A DNA stretch of 63,553 bases from an uncultured Bdellovibrionales bacterium. GTDB taxonomy: Bacteria > Bdellovibrionota > FAC87 > UBA2466. The notes below the pieces were generated by a model, which had not been told where the DNA came from, searched no databases, and was given only the letters and a program-made list of their open reading frames with translations. Position 1 is the stretch's first letter. The number at the start of each line of letters is the position of its first letter. The stretch is taken from contig CALCZU010000011.1 of the NCBI GenBank assembly GCA_937903155.1, positions 1 to 63,553 on the forward strand. Reading direction: 5' to 3'. The translations under genes and the position numbers were made by a program. Shown piece by piece: positions 52,164 to 59,884 of the stretch.

Positions 52164-52200
52164 TAAAAAAAGACCTCATCCAAAATTGGATTGAGGCCTT
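52164..52200 (-). terminator. intrinsic terminator after csbD-like gene
   Basis: On the minus strand AAGGCCTCAATCCAA pairs with TTGGATGAGGTCTT through a short bulge and a G-U pair, followed by TTTTTTT. Located 31 bp after the stop of the 67-aa gene. Confidence 0.8.
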
Positions 52201-52230
52201 TAATTTAAAAGTTTTGGGGTGAAAGCTAAC

Positions 52231-52434
52231 TTAGTGTTTTTTATTAGAGAGCACTGAGTCGACGCCTTTTTTAAGGGAGTCTTTGAGATCGCCAAGACCT
52301 TCTTGGATTTTGCCTTTCACTTGATCGATGATCCCTTCACCGGCAAGAGAATCATTTCCACTGAAGTGTCCGACTTCTTCTTTCACTTTACCCTTGGTTG
52401 TATTAACGGCACCTTTGATATGTTCATTGTTCAT
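52231..52434 (-). CDS. CsbD family stress-response protein
   Basis: 67 residues from ATG 52434 behind AAGGAGAT. The pattern KGAVNTTKGKVKEEVGHFSG, DQVKGKIQEGLGDLKDSLKK is typical of CsbD, a small hydrophilic protein induced by general stress in many bacteria. The molecular role is unknown. Ends at the terminator 52164-52200. Confidence 0.92.
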   Translation of the reverse strand: MNNEHIKGAVNTTKGKVKEEVGHFSGNDSLAGEGIIDQVKGKIQEGLGDLKDSLKKGVDSVLSNKKH

Positions 52435-52504
52435 ATAATCTCCTTACGAGCACATGAATGCAGCTTCGGTGCCAACCTTGAGTGTGAAAAAAAGGGATAG
52501 AATT

Positions 52505-52846
52505 TCACTGAAGCGTTGTTCCAGCAATAATCTGCCAGCGCTCATCGATTTTCATCCAAACCCGCATAAACTTAAGGCTTCCGGACCATTTGGCGCTCTC
52601 GTAAGTTCCTTTGCAGGTGAGAACAACCGCCGTCCCATGATCGAAGATCTGATAATCACTCATTTCGACTTTGGTGAATTTCGGGCCATTTCCGGGGATA
52701 TGAGCGGAAACGATCTTGGCTTTGACCCTTTGTCCATCGATGAGGGCGTCATCGGAAAGGACCTGCTCGAAAAAGTGAGGGTCGGGAGCGAGCTCAGCTT
52801 TTACCATGCGTTCTTCAAGCGCTTTAATTTCTTCAATGGCTGACAT
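52505..52846 (-). CDS. SnoaL/NTF2-like protein
   Basis: 113 residues with an N-terminal helix and the characteristic cone-shaped fold segments (LEERMVKAELAPDPHFFEQV, TVVLTCKGTYESAKWSGSL, MRVWMKIDERWQIIAG). The DUF4440/SnoaL family includes ketosteroid isomerase and limonene-epoxide hydrolase relatives; no catalytic site is identifiable. Divergent from the TetR gene across a palindrome that could control both. Confidence 0.8.
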   Translation of the reverse strand: MSAIEEIKALEERMVKAELAPDPHFFEQVLSDDALIDGQRVKAKIVSAHIPGNGPKFTKVEMSDYQIFDHGTAVVLTCKGTYESAKWSGSLKFMRVWMKIDERWQIIAGTTLQ

Positions 52847-52880
52847 AGCAGGTTCCCTTCTTTAATAAGCGTATCTTTTT

Positions 52881-52896
52881 TAGACATAAATGTCTA
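52881..52896. promoter_or_regulatory. 16-bp palindrome, probable TetR operator
   Basis: TAGACATAAATGTCTA, two 7-bp half-sites around AA. Located 21 bp upstream of the TetR GTG start and 34 bp upstream of the divergent NTF2-like gene, the usual site of autoregulation by TetR proteins. Confidence 0.65.
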
Positions 52897-52917
52897 ATAT
52901 TTTGCCGAGGGTGAGAA

Positions 52918-53544
52918 GTGTCCAAATCGATCGAGACTCAAAATAGAATTGCAGAAGCTGCGCTCAAATTGTTTAATTCTAAGGGCACGGGAGAAGTAAC
53001 AACCCACGACATTGCAGACGCCTGTCAGCTCAGTCCTGGAAATCTCTACTACCATTTTAAAAACAAAGAAGAGATTGTGGCACTGCTCTTTTCAAAAATC
53101 GAACTCTTTTCGGTCGATAAGTGGAAGGAGGCGATTTCTAAGGACGAGAACCAAGGGTTCTATCAATTCGTAAATTTTTTCTTTTCCGAAATTCGAAAAT
53201 ACCGATTTTTTTTTCGTGAGTTGTCGGAGTTAGTTCGCAATGACGCTCATCTGGCTCGCCTGTGGCAGAAAGCGCATTCGAGTCTTCTAAAATCGATGCA
53301 AGAAGCCGCAGGGTTTTGGGTAGAGCAGGGAATCTTAGAGCCTTTTGATTCGCAGGCAGAGGTCACGGCCTTTATCGACAATCATTGGATTATAATGAGC
53401 TTCGGTGCTTCGTATTTCGAAAGTACCGGCAAGATTGCTTCTCTCAAATTAGAAGAAAAATTAAGCCAGCAGCTTTATTCGTTTTTAAGGCCATATCATA
53501 CGGCAAAAGGCAGAAAGTTATTGGACGAGTACTTTAATCAGTAA
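52918..53544 (+). CDS. TetR family transcriptional regulator
   Basis: 208 residues from GTG 52918. N-terminal helix-turn-helix: TTHDIADACQLSPGNLYYHF then KNKEEIVALLF, the family signature. The C-terminal ligand domain (AEVTAFIDNHWIIMSFGASYF) is unlike any regulated family I can name. It likely represses itself and/or the divergent NTF2-like gene through the palindrome at 52881. Confidence 0.95.
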   Translation: MSKSIETQNRIAEAALKLFNSKGTGEVTTHDIADACQLSPGNLYYHFKNKEEIVALLFSKIELFSVDKWKEAISKDENQGFYQFVNFFFSEIRKYRFFFRELSELVRNDAHLARLWQKAHSSLLKSMQEAAGFWVEQGILEPFDSQAEVTAFIDNHWIIMSFGASYFESTGKIASLKLEEKLSQQLYSFLRPYHTAKGRKLLDEYFNQ

Positions 53545-53550
53545 CTCATT

Positions 53551-54276
53551 TTATCTGCGACGTTCGCCGCCGAAGAGGCGGAGTAACATCAAAAAGAGAT
53601 TGATGAAATCGAGATATAGAGTCAGCGCGCCAAAGATAGCGGCTTTTTTCTCAATCTCCTGAGAACCAAATCCACTCGAAGCGTCGTAAAGGTTTTTAAT
53701 TTTCTGAGTGTCATAGGCGGTAAGTCCCGCGAAGACAACAACTCCAATAACGGAATAAACCAACTGAGATTCTCCTCCTAAAATTGAGGGGAAGAAAAAG
53801 GAGAGAAGGGACCAACCGATTAAACCAAAAAGCGCCATCGAACAAAATGCTCCAATCGGTCCGAGATCTTTTTTGGTTGTGTATCCAATAATGCTTAAAC
53901 CTGCAAAACCCGAGGCCGTCGCGAAAAAGACGCCGGCAATCGTGTCCTGTGCGTACACCATAAAAAGAGTTGAAAACGTCACGCCTGTGAGTGCAGCGTA
54001 GAGAAGAAATAAAATCGTTGCCGTCGCAGCACTGATTCGTTGAATCGCGGCGGAGAGTCCAATCACCAATGCGACTTGTGCAATCATTAACCCCATAAAT
54101 AGATAACGAGTTCGGATGAGTGTTAGCATGAGCTCGGGATTACTCGCGAGGTAAGTAGCGGTCACAGCCGTCAGCAAAATTCCCCCGGTCATCCAGGAGT
54201 AAACGCTTCTCATAAAGACGGCGCGTTGTTCGGCGATTTGAACGGAAGGACTGGTCGTTTGATTGTAGATTTGCAT
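53551..54276 (-). CDS. Bax inhibitor-1/YccA family membrane protein
   Basis: 241 residues from ATG 54276, placed so as not to read through the dps promoter; an open frame continues 29 codons further. About seven membrane helices, with AVFMRSVYSWMTGGILLTAV, GLTAYDTQKIKNLYD and a C-terminal acidic DFINLFLMLLRLFGG. Related proteins (YccA, YbhL) act as Ca2+ leak channels or protease modulators. Converges with TetR with 6 bp between stops. Confidence 0.93.
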   Translation of the reverse strand: MQIYNQTTSPSVQIAEQRAVFMRSVYSWMTGGILLTAVTATYLASNPELMLTLIRTRYLFMGLMIAQVALVIGLSAAIQRISAATATILFLLYAALTGVTFSTLFMVYAQDTIAGVFFATASGFAGLSIIGYTTKKDLGPIGAFCSMALFGLIGWSLLSFFFPSILGGESQLVYSVIGVVVFAGLTAYDTQKIKNLYDASSGFGSQEIEKKAAIFGALTLYLDFINLFLMLLRLFGGERRR

Positions 54277-54349
54277 GGCATTAATGTAGTGCAATCTGAG
54301 AGCGAGAGATAGTAAAAAGTGAGTTTGAGGACAGAGCGCGTCTAAGCCT

Positions 54350-54379
54350 TTGAGTTCTGGCACGAAATCGGCGTATAAT
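54350..54379 (+). promoter_or_regulatory. sigma-70-like promoter of dps
   Basis: TTGAGT, 18 nt, TATAAT. The -10 is a perfect match and gives a leader of about 20 nt before the AGGAGG site. The sequence lies within an alternative longer BI-1 frame, a further argument for the shorter BI-1 start. Confidence 0.55.
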
Positions 54380-54404
54380 CATGGCCCTAAACTAGGAGGC
54401 AATT

Positions 54405-54875
54405 ATGAATATCAATATCGGAATTTCTGAAGGGGATCGCAAAGCCATTGCGGGAGAGCTTTCGAAGCTCTTGGCGGATTCCTATACGTTATATTTAAAA
54501 ACCCATAACTTTCATTGGAACGTTACGGGTCCGATGTTTCAAACCTTACATTTGATGTTTGAGCAACAATACACCGAGCTTTGGACTGCAGTGGATCTGA
54601 TCGCAGAAAGAATTCGCGCTTTAGGAGTTTACGCTCCCGGAACTTACAAAGAATTTGCAAGTCTTACATCGATCAAAGAGCCTGAATCGGTTCCGAATTC
54701 AAAAGACATGATCAAGCAGTTGGTCGAAGGACATGAAGCCGTCGCGCGTACGGCTCGCAATGCTTTCGGAGTCGTCGAAAAAGCGAGTGATGAAGCGACT
54801 GCAGACTTACTGACTCAACGTCTTCAGCTTCACGAAAAAACGGCTTGGATGCTCCGAAGTCTGACTGAGGGTTGA
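54405..54875 (+). CDS. dps: Dps ferritin-like DNA-protecting protein
   Basis: 156 residues from ATG 54405 behind AGGAGG. The signature YTLYLKTHNFHWNVTGPMFQ and HLMFEQQYTELWTAVDLIAE contains the inter-subunit ferroxidase His, Asp and Glu residues. Dps forms a dodecamer that oxidises and stores iron and binds DNA during starvation or oxidative stress. It has its own promoter. Confidence 0.95.
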   Translation: MNINIGISEGDRKAIAGELSKLLADSYTLYLKTHNFHWNVTGPMFQTLHLMFEQQYTELWTAVDLIAERIRALGVYAPGTYKEFASLTSIKEPESVPNSKDMIKQLVEGHEAVARTARNAFGVVEKASDEATADLLTQRLQLHEKTAWMLRSLTEG

Positions 54876-54882
54876 GACTCTC

Positions 54883-55113
54883 TCAATCTGCATTGGAAGA
54901 ATATTGTTCTTCTTGATAGCGTCTGCAACCCTCTTCGAATTCTTTTCGAGGAGGGAGAGACGGATTTTTATTCGATTTCACATTAAAAACGTTTCGAAGC
55001 TTTTGAAAGAGATCGGGATAATACCAACAACGCTCGTGACTCTGTTTATCAACCCATTCTTGGATTGTCTTGGTGGCTTCTTGGCATTTCGGACAGGTTT
55101 CGTGATTCGACAT
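54883..55113 (-). CDS. small protein with CPKC motif
   Basis: 76 residues from ATG 55113 (AGG 11 nt upstream); a TTG at 55134 is an alternative. N-terminal ETCPKCQEATKTIQEWVDKQ has one Cys pair, then ERCWYYPDLFQKL and a C-terminal Cys. Probably a metal-binding or redox peptide. No family recognised. Converges with dps, 7 bp apart. Confidence 0.55.
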   Translation of the reverse strand: MSNHETCPKCQEATKTIQEWVDKQSHERCWYYPDLFQKLRNVFNVKSNKNPSLPPRKEFEEGCRRYQEEQYSSNAD

Positions 55114-55165
55114 AGGAGACAAACCTATCCTCAAGCTTTAAAAAAGAAAAGCGTCGGTTGATTTC

Positions 55166-55609
55166 TTAGTCTGGAATGTGGGGCTCTACGAGTTGAGCTA
55201 GGCTATTTAAAGACTGCTGCCAACCGAGGTAGCACATCTCGACCGGAATCATGTCGGGAATTCCTTCCTGAACAATTTTTAATTCGGTTCCGCAGCTGAC
55301 TTGAGTGAGCTCGACGGTCACCTGCATTTCTCCCGGAAGATTCGCGTCGTCGAATTTGTCAGTGTATTTTAATCTCTTGCCGGGAACCATTTCCATATAT
55401 TTTCCGCCAAAGGAATGGCTCTTCATAGTTGTAAAATTCGTGAAAGACATTTTGTATCCACCGCCCACGCGGCAATCCATCGAGTGAATTTTGGCAGTAA
55501 ATCCATTCGGTGGAATCCATCTCGTCATCGCGTCCGGATCAATAAACGCACGGTAAACTTTATCTGGCGGCGCGCTGAGAACTCGGTGAAATTTTACAGT
55601 ACCTGGCAT
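55166..55609 (-). CDS. SRPBCC (AHSA1) domain protein
   Basis: 147 residues from ATG 55609 with GGAGAT 7 nt upstream; a longer frame lacks a site. The START-like fold shows as VKFHRVLSAPPDKVYRAFID then DAMTRWIPPNGFTAKIHSMD and a closing GWQQSLNSLAQLVEP. Related to the activator of Hsp90 and to uncharacterised bacterial polyketide-like proteins. Ligand unknown. Confidence 0.9.
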   Translation of the reverse strand: MPGTVKFHRVLSAPPDKVYRAFIDPDAMTRWIPPNGFTAKIHSMDCRVGGGYKMSFTNFTTMKSHSFGGKYMEMVPGKRLKYTDKFDDANLPGEMQVTVELTQVSCGTELKIVQEGIPDMIPVEMCYLGWQQSLNSLAQLVEPHIPD

Positions 55610-55672
55610 CAGGGATCTCCTTTGAGGAGTTAACAGTGACAAGTTTCTATGCGAAAGAAAAGATGCAGCGGG

Positions 55673-56407
55673 TTAGCGGACTTCTGTGACGTGCGGTGAT
55701 CCGTTTTGGATTTGCCAGTGAATATCTAAATCGTGCAGGCGGAATGCAAACTTCATCAAATTAGTTTTGGGAGAATTCATGGGTAGTGAACGCCTTTGTG
55801 AAGTCGGGCGCGGATCCCATTCCAGCATTTGCTCGATGAGTTCTTTGATTTTGGGGTGAGTTTTTTTGGAAAGATTTGAGAGAGTCTCAAGACTTTCTGC
55901 AGAAAAAGAAACGGAGTACTTGGGCATTTCGGTATCAACCCATCCCGAGTTCGCATCTAAAACCGAATCGCTATACGGAAGATACGGTTTGATATCTAAA
56001 ATAGGGGTTTGGTCGAGGAGATCAATTCCGCTTAAGTGGATTTCAATTCCCTTAGGCGCATCCCAATCGATGCGTTCGAGTTTGACAACAGACATCCCAA
56101 TCGGATTGGGTCGATGGGGAGATCGAGAAGCAAAGACACCTACTTTTTTTTTCGCATCTAGTTTCGGGGGATCAATCTTTGAACGCCATGGCTTGTCTAA
56201 ATCTTTGTGAAAAACAAAAATCAGCCAAAGATGACTGAAGGTCTCAATTTCGCTCAACGCCTCGGTGAATGCCGAATTGTTCTCAAGTTTTAAAATCCCC
56301 GTCGCATTTTTGACCATCAAAGATTGGCGAGGCACTCCGAACTTTTCTTTAAAGTAAGTTTGGAGAAATCCAATCGGTTGAAAGGTATGAGCTGGGGTTG
56401 AATTCAC
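55673..56407 (-). CDS. trmO: tRNA (adenine-37-N6)-methyltransferase TrmO
   Basis: 244 residues. The TsaA/YaeB fold is clear: FASRSPHRPNPIGMSVVKLE and IDLLDQTPILDIKPYLPYSD. TrmO methylates N6 of t6A37 in certain tRNAs using SAM through an unusual beta-barrel. The first 30 residues (FQPIGFLQTYFKEKFGVPRQ) are typical. Confidence 0.93.
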   Translation of the reverse strand: MNSTPAHTFQPIGFLQTYFKEKFGVPRQSLMVKNATGILKLENNSAFTEALSEIETFSHLWLIFVFHKDLDKPWRSKIDPPKLDAKKKVGVFASRSPHRPNPIGMSVVKLERIDWDAPKGIEIHLSGIDLLDQTPILDIKPYLPYSDSVLDANSGWVDTEMPKYSVSFSAESLETLSNLSKKTHPKIKELIEQMLEWDPRPTSQRRSLPMNSPKTNLMKFAFRLHDLDIHWQIQNGSPHVTEVR

Positions 56408-56504
56408 AGAAACTACTTATGACAGAGGGCCCGTAATGACAAGGTTTCTAAAGAGTTTGGAGGGCAGGCCCCTCAGATGATATATTTTATGAAAGGGGCG
56501 GGGA

Positions 56505-56888
56505 ATGAAAACTTCAAAAGCGGTAATTGTCGGCAGAATTTTATCGGGATTTGTTGTTCTTTTCTTCGGATTTAACGTGGCGGTGAAGTTGTTTCCGGCA
56601 GTCTTCTACCCACAAATGATTGAACAAATGGAGGCCATCGGTTTATCGGCAACGATTTTACCGACGATTGCTCTTTTGGAGCTACTTTGTACGGTTCTTT
56701 ATCTTATCCCTGCGACGTCTGTTTTAGGCGCTATTCTTTTCACAGGGTATTTAGGAGGAGCCATTCTAACGCATTTAAGAGTCGGCCAGGGCGCCACCAT
56801 GCAGGTTACTTTTGGGATTTTGATCTGGCTGGGAATCTACCTCCGCGAATCCCGTCTTCATTCGCTGATTCCGATTCGTCGGAAATAA
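56505..56888 (+). CDS. DoxX-like family membrane protein
   Basis: 127 residues with four membrane segments (ILSGFVVLFFGFNVAVKLF, LELLCTVLYLIPATSVLGA) and GGAILTHLRVGQG, typical of the DoxX-like group. These are linked to quinone or thiosulphate metabolism in some species but most are uncharacterised. ATG 56505 follows GGGGCGGGG. Confidence 0.85.
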   Translation: MKTSKAVIVGRILSGFVVLFFGFNVAVKLFPAVFYPQMIEQMEAIGLSATILPTIALLELLCTVLYLIPATSVLGAILFTGYLGGAILTHLRVGQGATMQVTFGILIWLGIYLRESRLHSLIPIRRK

Positions 56889-56900
56889 GTCGAGGTTAAA

Positions 56901-57308
56901 TCATATCGCGGGATACTCTTCGACGTATTCCTCTCCGCGACATCCCCAATAAGTCACTTTTCTTAAATTGAAATCGACTTCGTAACGGACCACCCCGGCT
57001 TTCCAAGAACTTTCGAGAAACTCTGGAAATGAACTCTCACCGGCTTGATCGGTTCTTAAAGCTTTGATGAGAGCTTCGCGATTAAAAGGAGGAACGTCGA
57101 CCATTTCTTTCACAAGAGGTGTTCCGAGTTGGACCACAGCGCCGTCTTGGGTTTCGTAAGTGCTCTGGCAGGAGGGTAGAACCCAGATATTTTTATTTAT
57201 GCCTGCTTTTCGAAGAGTCTCTGCCAAATAGGGAAATCCGCCGACTTTAGGCCGTCCTGCCATTGCTTTTTGTTGCGCCGCTTTTAATTTTTCAATCGCG
57301 AGACTCAT
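56901..57308 (-). CDS. DUF1398 family protein
   Basis: 135 residues with KVGGFPYLAETLRKAGINKN, RYEVDFNLRKVTYWGCRGEE and YVEEYP, the family pattern. Function not known; related to a phage-envelope-like protein in enterobacteria. Overlaps the GNAT gene start by 4 nt, so they are coupled. Confidence 0.88.
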   Translation of the reverse strand: MSLAIEKLKAAQQKAMAGRPKVGGFPYLAETLRKAGINKNIWVLPSCQSTYETQDGAVVQLGTPLVKEMVDVPPFNREALIKALRTDQAGESSFPEFLESSWKAGVVRYEVDFNLRKVTYWGCRGEEYVEEYPAI

Positions 57309-57841
57309 TTCTTTTCTCCTTTTAAAAAATTCGCTTTGGGGAGACGAAATAAATCTGTTTCGACTCCCTTTAAAGTAATTCTCTTCTCAAATTTCATTCC
57401 GAGCGACTTCGCAAGTTTGATGGAGGGCGCATTGTCGGGAGTGATCGTTGCCGTCAGTTCCTTCAGCTTTAGGTTTTCAAAAGCGTACTGGGTGATCGCG
57501 ATGGCGGCTTCAGTTCCGTAACCGTGTCCCCATTCAGAGCTTCGGATGCGGTACATGAGGTCCACTAGATTTTCTCCGTCCCACTCCCAAGGGGTGAGTC
57601 CCACCGAACCGACTAAATTCTTTTTTTCTCCCCAGACGCCAATTTTTCCTAAGCCAGTCTTTTGGTGCAAATCGATGGCCTCTTGGATCCACTGACGGGC
57701 AGAATCGACACTGGTCTGGCGATACTTTGTGATCGGAAACGCGTTAAACCCATCGTCTTTAGTCAGATCATAGAATGCTTCAGCATCGGCTAGTATCCAG
57801 GGTCGGAAATTCAATCTTTCAGAACGAAACGCTTTCAACAT
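57305..57841 (-). CDS. GNAT acetyltransferase, RimJ/RimL type
   Basis: 178 residues. The first strand FRSERLNFRPWILADAEAFY and the acetyl-CoA region GHGYGTEAAIAITQYAFENL, then NAPSIKLAKSLGMKFEKRIT, define a RimJ-like enzyme acting on protein N-termini or small substrates. Exact substrate unknown. ATG 57841. Confidence 0.9.
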   Translation of the reverse strand: MLKAFRSERLNFRPWILADAEAFYDLTKDDGFNAFPITKYRQTSVDSARQWIQEAIDLHQKTGLGKIGVWGEKKNLVGSVGLTPWEWDGENLVDLMYRIRSSEWGHGYGTEAAIAITQYAFENLKLKELTATITPDNAPSIKLAKSLGMKFEKRITLKGVETDLFRLPKANFLKGEKK

Positions 57842-57919
57842 CGGGCTAGATTATCCGCCCGAATTGAAAATGGCAAAATAGGATTATTTAAGGAGTTTTT
57901 GTTCTTACCTGGTTCTGAA

Positions 57920-57966
57920 TTGACGGAAGATACGTTTTTAGTAGATACCATACATATGTATGGTAT
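57920..57966 (+). promoter_or_regulatory. promoter of imuA overlapped by a 22-bp perfect palindrome (candidate LexA box)
   Basis: TTGACG, 16 nt, TAGATA form a sigma-70-type promoter. Overlapping the -10 and start region is a palindrome at 57945-57966 with half-site ATACCATACAT and its reverse complement. A repressor bound there would block transcription, as LexA does at SOS cassettes. The sequence differs from the TTACN3GTAA box I recall for B. bacteriovorus LexA. Confidence 0.7.
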
Positions 57967-57987
57967 GATTAAATTCCCACCCTTAAT

Positions 57988-58593
57988 ATGAATGAAAATG
58001 GGATGAGAATGACACCTTTTCAGACGAAAAAAACAAGCCCTTCGGAGTTACGACAGCTGATTGCAGAGAAAGAAGGAAGAATTTTGCGGGGCCTTTGGCC
58101 TTCGAGCAGTCTTGCGTGCGGAGTTCCGAAGTCTGCCATCTCTGAAATTTCAGGGACGGCGAAGATTGAATGGTTGGCGCAGTTTTTTAGAGAAAATCCC
58201 ACGCTCATCGTATTTTGGGCGGAAGAAAAATATAATTTACTGCCTACCGCATTTTCTCAAAGAGGGATTAGTTTAAATCGGTTTATTTTTGCCGATTGCG
58301 GCAAGGAATTATTTGTCACTCTTCGAAAAGCCCTGCGTTCGCATGTTTTTAATTGTGTCGTCGCGCCCAATCAATTTGAAGAAGAAAGACCGTTAAAAGC
58401 CCTCCAACTTTTAACAGAGCGTTGTCACTCGAGTCTGATTTTACTGACTGAAGAGATAAAGCCTAAATGGCCAGTATGCTTACAAGTCGAAATCGATCAT
58501 GCTCCCTCTGCAGCGGCCGACGATGCACATTTTTTAATTCGCATCGTTAAAAATAAGCGAAGTCATTCGATAGAGCCCACGGTCATCTCATGA
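57988..58593 (+). CDS. imuA: ImuA-like protein of the SOS mutagenesis cassette
   Basis: 201 residues from ATG 57988; ATGs at 58003 and 58009 are also possible. ImuA is a RecA-like relative. Here the fold is recognised mainly by LRGLWPSSSLACGVPKSAIS, AQFFRENPTLIVFWAEEKYN and SLILLTEE, with no intact Walker A. It works with ImuB to regulate the error-prone polymerase. Its position ahead of imuB and dnaE2 makes the call firm; the individual sequence is weak. Overlaps imuB by 4 nt. Confidence 0.78.
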   Translation: MNENGMRMTPFQTKKTSPSELRQLIAEKEGRILRGLWPSSSLACGVPKSAISEISGTAKIEWLAQFFRENPTLIVFWAEEKYNLLPTAFSQRGISLNRFIFADCGKELFVTLRKALRSHVFNCVVAPNQFEEERPLKALQLLTERCHSSLILLTEEIKPKWPVCLQVEIDHAPSAAADDAHFLIRIVKNKRSHSIEPTVIS

Positions 58594-59876
58594 GAGTTGC
58601 CGCGATTCGTTTGAAAAAAACTCCAGAAGAGATTGGCGCTTTTGCCGAAGCCTGTCTGCGTTTTAGTCCAACCCTTTGTGTGAAAAGAAAGGGTTTTGTT
58701 TTTATCGAAATCGGATCTTGTCACAGACTTTATACGGAAGAAAATTTTTTAGCGCGGATGCAGGTTTTACTCCGTCGATTTGAACTCGAAGCCACGGTGA
58801 AGATAGCAGATTCTCTTTTGGAATCTCTGATTTTAATCGAGTATGGAACCCTTGATTTTCATCGTCTTCCGATTACTTCGTTCATAGATTTTGTAGAACC
58901 TTTTCGTGTCGATGTTGAAGTCATGGAAAAAACTCTTAAATTGATTGAATCTTTAAAAAAAGTGGGAGTTCAGGCCGTTTCGCAGTTTTTGAAAATTCCT
59001 TTAGGAGAACTGTCTGCACGCTTTGGATCGGTGGCCGTGTTTTTGAGTTCTCGGATTCAAAAAGAAATTGGAGTTCCGTGGCCTTTATGGATTCCTGCTG
59101 AAAAAATCATTGAACTACGGGAATTCGAAGAGAGGGAACAGTTTTCGACGATTGAATCGCTCCTTTATTTTATAAAGCCGATTCTCGATCGCATCTTTAA
59201 TCGGATGTATGGGCGGGGTTTCTGTGTCAGCAGCATCCGTCTCCAACTCAATCTAGAGAAGTTTTCATTTACGAAAGAGCCTATTCGAGAATGGAGATTA
59301 GAATTTATGTTTCCTCAAACGACATCCCGAGGGGCGCTTCCTATTTTTCGAGAAAGGCTTTCTCGAGATTTAGACAGAAAACCCTTAGAATCTGTTGTTC
59401 AGTCTCTTGAATTCGAAGTGCTTCAAAGGGTGAGAAATTCCAAAAGCCAGAGTGGCTTTTTTTCGTCTGAGAATACGGAAGAGAAACTCAATTCCACATT
59501 TGCACAACTTTCGGAAGGGCTAGATAAGGGAAGAGTTTTTCGAGCGACGATTAACGAAAATCCGTTGCCAGAGAGAAGTTGGAAGAAATGTTCCGAAGAA
59601 CAAAAAGCAGCTCCTGATTTAAACGATTATATCCCGATGCGGCCCACAAAACTTCTTCGCCGTCCAGAGCCCGTGCATATTGCAAAGGACACGATTTTTA
59701 TCCGCAGTCGTCCCTATAAAATTCTGCATTGGTCGAATGTCGAACAGATTTCAACCGATTGGATTCAAAGTGAAGTGGTGCGCAGTTACTATCGGCTCCA
59801 AATCGCTGGTAAACCGCCCGTTTGGATTTTTAAAGAAAATAACGACGATTATTTTTTGCACGGCTATTACGGCTGA
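58590..59876 (+). CDS. imuB: ImuB, catalytically inactive Y-family polymerase-like protein
   Basis: 428 residues, shorter than the usual 480-530. The C-terminus matches: RPTKLLRRPEPVHI, WSNVEQISTDWIQSEVVRSY and DDYFLHGYYG. The palm region lacks the two metal-binding acids of active Y-family enzymes, normal for ImuB. ImuB links the beta clamp, ImuA and DnaE2. I see no clear QLxLF-type clamp-binding motif. Confidence 0.88.
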   Translation: MRVAAIRLKKTPEEIGAFAEACLRFSPTLCVKRKGFVFIEIGSCHRLYTEENFLARMQVLLRRFELEATVKIADSLLESLILIEYGTLDFHRLPITSFIDFVEPFRVDVEVMEKTLKLIESLKKVGVQAVSQFLKIPLGELSARFGSVAVFLSSRIQKEIGVPWPLWIPAEKIIELREFEEREQFSTIESLLYFIKPILDRIFNRMYGRGFCVSSIRLQLNLEKFSFTKEPIREWRLEFMFPQTTSRGALPIFRERLSRDLDRKPLESVVQSLEFEVLQRVRNSKSQSGFFSSENTEEKLNSTFAQLSEGLDKGRVFRATINENPLPERSWKKCSEEQKAAPDLNDYIPMRPTKLLRRPEPVHIAKDTIFIRSRPYKILHWSNVEQISTDWIQSEVVRSYYRLQIAGKPPVWIFKENNDDYFLHGYYG

Positions 59877-59884
59877 GGTGTTCG

